From assembly GCA_949825045.1 (NCBI GenBank), contig OX463818.1, forward strand, positions 35,170,906 to 35,234,905: a stretch of 64,000 bases of DNA. Direction: 5' to 3'. Position 1 is the first letter of the stretch; each line of letters opens with the position of its first letter. The notes beneath the pieces were generated by a model that worked only from the letters and a program-made list of their open reading frames with translations, made no database searches and was not told the DNA's origin. A program made the position numbers and the translations under genes. Shown here piece after piece: positions 44,183-64,000 of this stretch. This stretch comes from Argyresthia goedartella. Its lineage: Eukaryota; Arthropoda; Insecta; Lepidoptera; Argyresthiidae.

Positions 44183-44208
44183 CGCCACGCGTCTCCGTAA
44201 ATGAGGCC
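44183..44208 (-). repeat. Harbinger right terminal inverted repeat
   Basis: Reverse complement begins GGCCTCATTTACGGAGACGC; it pairs with 41076-41101 with mismatches only at base 3 and near the inner end. Confidence 0.92.
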
Positions 44209-44211
44209 TTA
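44209..44211. other. Target-site duplication TTA (right, Harbinger)
   Basis: Second copy of the TTA at 41073-41075; the next base begins the hAT target duplication. Confidence 0.9.
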
Positions 44212-44219
44212 GCGTTTTG
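44212..44219. other. Target-site duplication GCGTTTTG (left, hAT)
   Basis: Eight bases GCGTTTTG precede TAGGAGTG and recur exactly at 48378-48385 after CACTCCTA. Eight bp duplications are diagnostic of hAT elements. Confidence 0.92.
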
Positions 44220-44299
44220 TAGGAGTGAGCGTTTCTAAGACGCACCGTTTAAAAATACCGTTTAGGTGCCAGGAACGACAGACTCGTTTTTCGTTCTCA

Positions 44300-44560
44300 G
44301 GAAAAGCAGTACTCTTCTAAACCGGTCGGGAGCACCGACTGGTTTAACGCCGACTGCTTTGAATTCATTCGTCTCGCTCGTCCGCACGCCGACTATTTCC
44401 GCGCCGACCCTTTTGGCACCAACAGGTTTAACGCCGACTACTTTCGTCTCGTCCGCACACCGACTGTTTTCCCTCCGACCGGTTTAGGCCGACCGCTTTG
44501 AGTTCGTTCTTCTCGTCGGCTGGCAGTCGGCACCGACCGGTTTTAGTTCGTATTTGTCAC
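44300..44560. repeat. Subterminal CCGACTG/CCGACCGG repeat cluster of the hAT element
   Basis: At least ten degenerate copies of GC(A/G)CCGAC(T/C)(G/A)nTTT or CCGACCGGTTT, interleaved with TTCGTCTCGTCCGCAC. Subterminal motif clusters are where hAT transposases commonly bind; that role here is inferred. The right end has only a weak echo (ACCGGTTTCGTCTCGTCTTT, 48331-48350). Confidence 0.75.
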
Positions 44561-45805
44561 AACACAAGCAGTTCCCCACCACACACACACTCACCTCACT
44601 CACACATACATATTTCACTTCTCTCTCCGCGTTTATGTGATACTACACTTACTTTACTATACCTTATTTATTACAAACAACAACATCGCGTCACGCCTTT
44701 TCCCATATGGCGTGGCCGAGGCACAACTGTATCGTGCCCACTTTTAGCCTGTTATTCAATACTCCATTTTGCGTGATAGGGGACTAGCTCATCACAGCAG
44801 CTATGGAGTAAGTAATGATGGTTTCCTATTCCTCACGATGTTTTTCATCACATAAGCTTTTATCCTTTATCATTTTCCATTACATTGTTACATAAGTGAA
44901 TAGAAATACAAGCTTTATTAGAAAATCATAAAGGCGGTAATGCAATAGCCGTGTACTGATAGAGCGGGGCGCGGGCATACACTCACACACGCAAACTCAT
45001 CTATTTCACACGCACTCTCTGCGTTGCGTTGTGTGATACTATGCATTACAGCACGACTACGGCTGATTTTCACTTTTTTATTGAAGTACAAATTCAATAA
45101 AACAAAACTTTGTTATACTCCTCTCTTGAGTTCTTGACATCTTATATTGTAATATTGTGCTAAAACGATAATGAGATTTAATAAAACTTATTGGTCGTGT
45201 TTGCCGGAAAGAAAGCACATAAAATTAAAAGATATTGAGACTTAATAAAACAGTGTATTTAACTACATAAAACATAATGCTCTTAGATCGAACATGACTA
45301 TTTATATTTATGTAGCTTTAGTACTTGATCATGCAATTCATGCGGTCATGATCATGTGCAATGAAAACGTAAAAATCCGTCGTGGTCGTGCTGTAATAGA
45401 TTAGCAAATGTGTTTCCGCATTCCTAGAATCCTAGCCGTCCGTCATAGAAATACGAACTTTATCACATATTAATAAAGGTAGTAATGCAATGAAAAAATA
45501 ATCGTCTTTATCTAGAGACAAAAGACAATATTTATTGCGTTTGCATCGAAAATTACCTTAATTGCTAAGGAGTTAAAGGTGATTTGCGGTTACGATCAAA
45601 CTGTCTCTTTCCCTATGTGATGTGAGCGCGACGCGTGCCATCGGTTTGTTTGTTTTATTTTATTGTTGATGCATTTCATTACGCAAAATTATATTGGCGC
45701 GTGCTTATATGTAATTATAATTCAGAATTCGTATAAAATTGTGTAAATAACTGTAAATATTTTTGTGTAGGTTAGGTAGATATAGTGATTGACAATAAAA
45801 TAAAA

Positions 45806-47785
45806 ATGGTGCCACGGAAAAACGCCAGTCTTTTGTGGCGTTATTATGAGCCAGATAATGTAACAAAAAAAGCGAAGTGCAATGCGTGTCGAGACTTAAT
45901 AAGTTATAAATCAACAACAGCAAGCTTAAGAAACCATCTAAAAAGTAGACACATTGGAACATACACTTTATTAATTGAAGAAGAACGTCAGGTCCAGCCA
46001 CAGCCAGCTCGGGCTGAACAGATTGTGAGCGAATCTCGGACTCAGCGGATCGAGAATGAAGAATCTGTTTCCCAAGCATCATCTGTTCTCCTATCATCAT
46101 CTGTTCCCCAAGCATCTGGCTCTGGCATTTACCAGAATCAACCTGTCCCAACACCTACCAATCCACCACCACCCAAACGTCAAAAAATAATAGATACATA
46201 CGTACATAAGAAAATTAGTGCGGAACAAAAAAAACAAATTGACCTGGACTTGCTGGACTTATGCGTTGATGGATTTCATCCATTTAGTATTGTGGAAGAA
46301 AGAGGATTTAGGAAGTTTTGCCGGTGGATACCCGGATACGGTCCTCCCAGTAGAAAGACTCTATCAAACTCATTACTCGACATGACTTACAATAAAGTCA
46401 AAGAAGATATGAAATTGCAGATTGATAGAGATGTGCAAACTATTTGCATCACGACGGACTTGTGGACATCTCGGATAACGGAGAGTTACATTGCTGTCAC
46501 TGGGCATTATCTCACAGAGGATCTGCAGTTCAAAACTGTTTTACTGGGATGTTGCCATTTTTCTGGTAACCACACTGCGGCTAACATTGCATCTGAGTTA
46601 CGTGGTCTAGTTGAGATTTGGGGCCTAACAGGGAAGGTGAATTTCGTCGTCAGTGACAATGCGGCGAACGTGGTGAAAGCCGTAAAAGACTCAGGGTGGA
46701 AGCATTTCGGCTGTTTTGCTCACACGTTAAATCTTATTGTCGAAGATGCCATAAAACCATGCAGAGACGTAATTGACAAAGTAAAACGAGTTGTAGGTCA
46801 CTATAAAAAAAGCACGGTGTCTTCGGAGCGGTTGGCCAAATACCAACTACAACAAGACCAAAGCTGCCAACCGTTACGACTAATACAGGATGTTGAGACC
46901 CGATGGAACTCGACCTATTATATGTTGAGGAGATTCGTCGAACTACAAGAAGCGCTGCGGTCGACAATGGCCTTGGTGGACAGAGACTTACCACGAATAT
47001 CCATGGAGGACTGGAAAGTGTTCAAAGAACTGGTCCAGGTTCTCCGTCCGTTTGAGGATCTCACGAGCTGTATGAGCGGCGAAAAATATGTCACAGCAAG
47101 CTCCGTCATTGTTATGACACGATGTCTACATGAGGCTTGCAAAACGATGATGGAGAAGACCGACCAGCCGACAGTCAATGAGGTGGCACTGTCTTTAAAA
47201 ATGGGGATCTCTGAGCGACTCAAAGGAATAGAGCAGAGCGGTACATTTTCGCTTTGTACTTTCTTGGATCCCCGTTTTAAGATGCAGGCGTTTTCGAACC
47301 CAGAAGAAGCGCAGAAAACGAAAGAGCGTGTTCGCCGGCTCGTGGCAAATATTATCGCCGAAGAGGAAATAACTCAACAGCCGGCAGTACCTATGGTGGA
47401 GACCATGGAGGCGGAAAATGAGCTGAATCCATGGTCTATTTTTGACAAATTGGTCGGTCAAACAACAGGCCACCAAGGCACGCCAACGAGCAAGGCAATC
47501 AAAGAAGTGGATATGTATTTGGCAGCTGACCGGCTGCCAAGGAAAAACCAAGCCGGAGCTTGGAACTGCCCTCTGAAGTGGTGGAAGAGCTACCGTGCCG
47601 TTTACCCAAATTTAACGAAATTATTTATTCGGCACTGTAATATTGTCGCAACGTCCGTGCCATGCGAGCGGATGTTTTCGAAGACTGGACTATTAATAAA
47701 TCAGAGAAGAACAAGGCTGACAACCTCAAAAGTCGAAAAAATTATGTTTCTAAATGTAAATATGCCAGATGATAGATTTATGTAA
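45806..47785 (+). CDS. hAT transposase with BED zinc finger
   Basis: 659 residues from ATG 45806; the frame is open from 45785, but only a GTG lies further upstream. A BED finger at residues 7-50 (LLWRYYEP, CNACRDLI, SLRNHLKSRH). After a Gln/Ser/Pro linker comes the RNase H-like catalytic domain with D218 (ITTDLWTSRI) and D284 (VVSDNAANVV), then GCFAHTLNLIV and VETRWNSTYYML. The C-terminal hAT dimerisation region is at residues about 590-655 (WWKSYRAVYPNLTKLF, SVPCERMFSKTGLLI, RRTRLTTSKVEKI). Similar to ZBED1-type hAT proteins. Full length, no stops; AATAAA at 47846-47851. It would excise and reinsert the element. Confidence 0.93.
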   Translation: MVPRKNASLLWRYYEPDNVTKKAKCNACRDLISYKSTTASLRNHLKSRHIGTYTLLIEEERQVQPQPARAEQIVSESRTQRIENEESVSQASSVLLSSSVPQASGSGIYQNQPVPTPTNPPPPKRQKIIDTYVHKKISAEQKKQIDLDLLDLCVDGFHPFSIVEERGFRKFCRWIPGYGPPSRKTLSNSLLDMTYNKVKEDMKLQIDRDVQTICITTDLWTSRITESYIAVTGHYLTEDLQFKTVLLGCCHFSGNHTAANIASELRGLVEIWGLTGKVNFVVSDNAANVVKAVKDSGWKHFGCFAHTLNLIVEDAIKPCRDVIDKVKRVVGHYKKSTVSSERLAKYQLQQDQSCQPLRLIQDVETRWNSTYYMLRRFVELQEALRSTMALVDRDLPRISMEDWKVFKELVQVLRPFEDLTSCMSGEKYVTASSVIVMTRCLHEACKTMMEKTDQPTVNEVALSLKMGISERLKGIEQSGTFSLCTFLDPRFKMQAFSNPEEAQKTKERVRRLVANIIAEEEITQQPAVPMVETMEAENELNPWSIFDKLVGQTTGHQGTPTSKAIKEVDMYLAADRLPRKNQAGAWNCPLKWWKSYRAVYPNLTKLFIRHCNIVATSVPCERMFSKTGLLINQRRTRLTTSKVEKIMFLNVNMPDDRFM

Positions 47786-48377
47786 ATAATGTACACACTG
47801 TACTTACTGTACTGTACGTACACACTTGTAATTAATCGTTAAAAGAATAAAAAATGCTAAAACAAAAAAAAAACAAAAACAAAAACAAAAAAAAACAAAA
47901 GAAAATATAAAAAAAATACATCTGATTATAATTTAATGTACATGGAATCACTTTTAAATACGCCTGTAGCTTGGAGGCATATTTGTCACCCAGCAGCCAG
48001 TCCTAAGCCTGGAAAAGTATGAAGGAAAGTGCATTCCATGTTTTTGATCATTCATTGCGAAATACACTAACATGGCTTACGAAGTCGCGCCCATAACTAA
48101 GGGTGCCACTGAACGTAGAAAAACGGGCTAGGTTAAGTAGGCGAATCGCAAAGAGACGTTCTTCGCCTAAACTCGCCTCCTCGTGAAATGAAGTGACTCG
48201 CGATTATTCAAAAGCATATAGTCGAGGGCTTCGAATCAATGCTCTACATCTCACGAAACGTTGAACATTGCATCAAATAAATCCAGTCGCCAACGAAACC
48301 GTTTTAAAAACCTGTTTTTGAAACAGGAAAACCGGTTTCGTCTCGTCTTTGAAAAAAACGAAGACGACCCACTCCTA

Positions 48378-48385
48378 GCGTTTTG
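48378..48385. other. Target-site duplication GCGTTTTG (right, hAT)
   Basis: Exact second copy of 44212-44219. Confidence 0.92.
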
Positions 48386-50037
48386 TAGGGCTGTAATATT
48401 TAAAGATAGTTTCTTGAGTGTGACGGGAGTGCTGTTAAAGTTCGTCCACTAAAGTTAGCACGTTAGGTAGTTGATTTTGTCAGTTGTCTAGCACTGTCCA
48501 GTCTACAGTTGTCTAACACTCTCCCGACGTCTCATTACAAATTGTGTGACTATTTATTTGTTCTTAATTTTACTCTACTTCTAATGATCCTAAGTCGATA
48601 CCAAAGAAAGATGGGATTGTGTGAAACAGAAATGTGAGAAAAACTAATTTGTGTTTTAGGAAACACACGTTTAGGAAACACAGGTTCATGAACATTGTCT
48701 TGTACTTACACAAGCCTATTAAGAGAATATTATTGTAAGTTCGCGTTACCGATAACTTAATTATTTTACCAAGCATAGGGATTTAGTTTACAGATAAAGG
48801 TTCCGCCAAGCTTCTCTGTTTCGGAGTGCCGCGTGGCTCTCTCTTCTCTCTCTCCCACACTCTATGCGAGACCTTTATCAAAAGAGGTTGTCAAACTAAC
48901 TGATTTTAAGACGATTCACAAGTGTTTTGGCACAGATATAGGATAGATGTCTCGTATGTTGACGGGTATATTGATGAAGTGCAATTTTAAGCCTAAAATC
49001 ACAGAATTTAAGGGTGCGTGGTGCAATGTGATGCAAAAATATAGAATTATCTAAGACTTGCTTCACATGTAATTTACATAAATACAATGTTTTATATATG
49101 TTGAATATGGCGTAAAAAACTATTTCGGTACTACACCGTAGCTCATAACAAATGGATTAGCATTAATTATTAATATATAGTTATTAACTAGAGTTTTTCT
49201 ACTTCCTTATTGACATGATTAATTACCGATTATGACTATGCCATTGGCACTCGCTTTAGTTTGCTACAGTGTAACTATATAACCTGCTATGGCCTGCCCT
49301 ACATTTGGTAATTTTGAAGGCTAACTAAAATGAAGAGGACGGTAAAATAAATAAAAAAAAAACAAATAATAAATATATTAACCGTTTAATAAAAACCAAA
49401 AAGGACTATACAACAACGTCAATTCATTATTTTCAAATAAGTATCACCCACCACCGAAATAAAAAGGAATGTTAAAAGTTAACGGATTTCCTAGGATATT
49501 CATAAAAATACATTCATTTAAGTACATACTAAAAATAAGTTTAAATAGGAACAAATTACATTTACACATACAATTATACTGTTTTAAAATACTCACGTAC
49601 TTTATTATTTATATAAAATACATAATAAAATATTGCACTAGTTGTTGTCAAAAAGACATTAAAATAACAATAATTTATTGACTCTAATCACAACTGAAAA
49701 TACACAGTGATAAAATGTGAAAACCAAGAAAAATACCCATCGCCAATAGATAACTTAATAAATAATAAAATAATTAAATTTCTCTATGGCACTACATGAT
49801 TAACAAAATTTGGTACTTAAAAATAATAATTCAGTAAATACTTTAAGTTTCATTTAAGTACACAAACAACCAAAACCTTCAAAATAATACTCATGTGGAA
49901 TGTCAACGTTAAAAAATACTTTTCAAGTCCTCATAAGTACGATGCAAAATAAATTACCAAACACAGCAGAGGCACTGTCTAACGAATTGTTTACAACCAG
50001 CATTGCAGCATTTCACTATAAAGTATATTTACTTATA
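48386..50037. other. Intergenic AT-rich stretch, no gene
   Basis: No coding frame with recognisable content. A CTCTCTCTTCTCTCTCTCCC patch is at 48837-48856. It lies downstream of the neurobeachin 3' end. Confidence 0.6.
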
Positions 50038-50286
50038 TTTATTTATACGAAACCTTCGTGATGTGTGGACACTTCCAGGTTCCGTAACTTCCTTAATCCT
50101 GCCGCAAGGCAAGGCAAACCTCAAGGAAACAAGGTACCTAACAGTCCTCTTATTCTAATTATAAAGGTGTACCTCAGGGACGCAAGCTTGGCCCACCTTT
50201 CTTACTTTCTTACGGTAGCGTCACAAGCTTGTCCATTGATAAAATTAAGCAATAAATGTATACTATCTCTAACGGTACCGGTACCC
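50038..50286 (-). other. Probable neurobeachin 3' UTR
   Basis: Downstream of the stop codon on the minus strand. The first good AATAAA (minus strand) is at 50038-50043, which would give a 3' UTR of about 250 bp. Later AATAAA motifs exist, so the true end is uncertain. Confidence 0.45.
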
Positions 50287-63421
<13,135 letters not shown>

Positions 63422-63654
63422 CTGGAGGAAGAGATGCCAGAATTGTAATCGGCTGTTAGAAATCCATTATCAAACAATAGAAACCATGCACACATTTATT
63501 TTAGATTTCACTATCACGAATCTCACTTCGAATACACCACGAGCATCTTAAAATATCTAAGAAGATTTATTGCCAAAAATCGCGAGTTTATACTGACAGT
63601 CGACAGTTCGGCGCGAAACGGACCTACAGTTCCGATGAATCATATTCACATTTT

Positions 63655-64000
63655 TAATTAATTCTTAATTTTATAGGTAAAGGCGAGCTTATCTCTAAAA
63701 GAGATTTCTCCAGCAAACCTAGGCAAGCCAGGAGTGTTTTTGAAACAGGACAGTCCTAGTGCGCAATAAAACTGTATATATACGTACGAAAATTACTTTT
63801 AAATAAAATATACCTAATAAGTAAAATGTATATCTCAACTATATAAAATACAATAGATAGCATGCACATTTATAAACCACAAAATATCAAACATATACTT
63901 ACATAAATATGATACCGATTACGGAAGAGAAAGGAAATACGCTTTCAATCTTTTCTTAAAAGTGAAAGTTAAGGAACTATCCCTAATCGTGCAGGGAAGT
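63655..64000 (-). mobile_element. 3' end of a second element-B family member
   Basis: Minus-strand sequence parallels 14345-14715: ORF2 end LPCTIRDSS...RLKAYFLSLP and stop at 63919-63921, then a 3' UTR sharing GAGATAAGCTCGCCTTT and CTAGGACT(T/G)TCC blocks. It continues past the window edge. Located in the neurobeachin intron upstream of the first exon seen here. Confidence 0.88.

Larger units (their letters stand above)
41076..44208. mobile_element. PIF/Harbinger DNA transposon, apparently complete (3133 bp)
   Basis: Terminal inverted repeats GGGCTCATTTACGGAGACGC at the left and its complement at the right (ACGCGTCTCCGTAAATGAGG, ending CC) are matched over about 25 bp with one or two mismatches. 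The TSD is TTA. Two intact genes, a DDE transposase and a MADF/BESS protein, sit on opposite strands in an interleaved arrangement. Both ends are GC-rich and contain GGCGGCGCACGCGGCGTCGT-type subterminal repeats (41270-41330, mirrored at 43990-44050 and 44150-44180). It has everything an autonomous element needs. Confidence 0.93.
44220..48377 (+). mobile_element. hAT DNA transposon, apparently complete (4158 bp)
   Basis: Short terminal inverted repeats TAGGAGTG / CACTCCTA (the last eight bases at each end), a perfect 8 bp duplication GCGTTTTG on both sides, and one long intact transposase gene. Long non-coding arms: 1.6 kb on the left with a GC-rich repeat cluster at 44300-44560, 0.6 kb on the right. 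No frame break was found in the coding region. Confidence 0.93.

Noticed and set aside
45705..46154. 149-codon minus-strand frame
   Set aside because: Antisense shadow of the hAT transposase N-terminal coding region.

Overview
The window reads as insect nuclear DNA, most likely from a moth or butterfly. The only conventional host gene I can support is the 3' part of neurobeachin (Drosophila rugose), eleven exons on the minus strand between 50287 and 63421 (BEACH domain end, WD40 repeats, stop codon). The rest is almost entirely transposable elements in an AT-rich background. Repeat types common in Lepidoptera (the GGTTCCGTACC repeat, non-LTR 3' ends with short tandem tails, tRNA-headed SINEs) support the assignment.

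Left third (1-24150): a stack of nested retroelements. A minus-strand non-LTR reverse transcriptase gene is split by a Ty3/gypsy element (8756-23837) with an ATTG target duplication. That element is itself split by a plus-strand non-LTR element inside integrase (11625-14769), by a minus-strand non-LTR element with PHD-finger ORF1 inside gag (about 18121-22730), and by an 841 bp non-LTR fragment inside its 3' LTR (8990-9830). Bases 1-3111 are a second copy of 7753-11693 that lacks the 841 bp insert but has the integrase insertion. Between the copies lie remnants of another Ty3/gypsy element (about 3576-6560).

Middle (24150-41075): decayed non-LTR elements, foldbacks, microsatellites, a THAP transposase remnant, a Helitron helicase remnant and a non-LTR ORF1 cut by another non-LTR element (34374-38474).

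41076-48377: two apparently intact DNA transposons lie back to back. The first is a 3133 bp PIF/Harbinger element (TSD TTA). Its two genes, on opposite strands, are interleaved: each has one intron and each intron holds an exon of the other. The second is a 4158 bp hAT element (8 bp TSD GCGTTTTG) with a 659-residue BED-finger transposase ORF. Its target duplication starts on the base after the Harbinger TSD.

48386-64000: an intergenic stretch and then neurobeachin. Its introns hold an RNase H-bearing non-LTR insertion with a 12 bp TSD, inverted partner copies of one non-LTR 3' end, SINE copies, perfect hairpins and an exact ten-unit array of a 73 bp repeat. All exon boundaries follow GT-AG and the phases agree across every junction, so the host gene appears functional despite the insertions.
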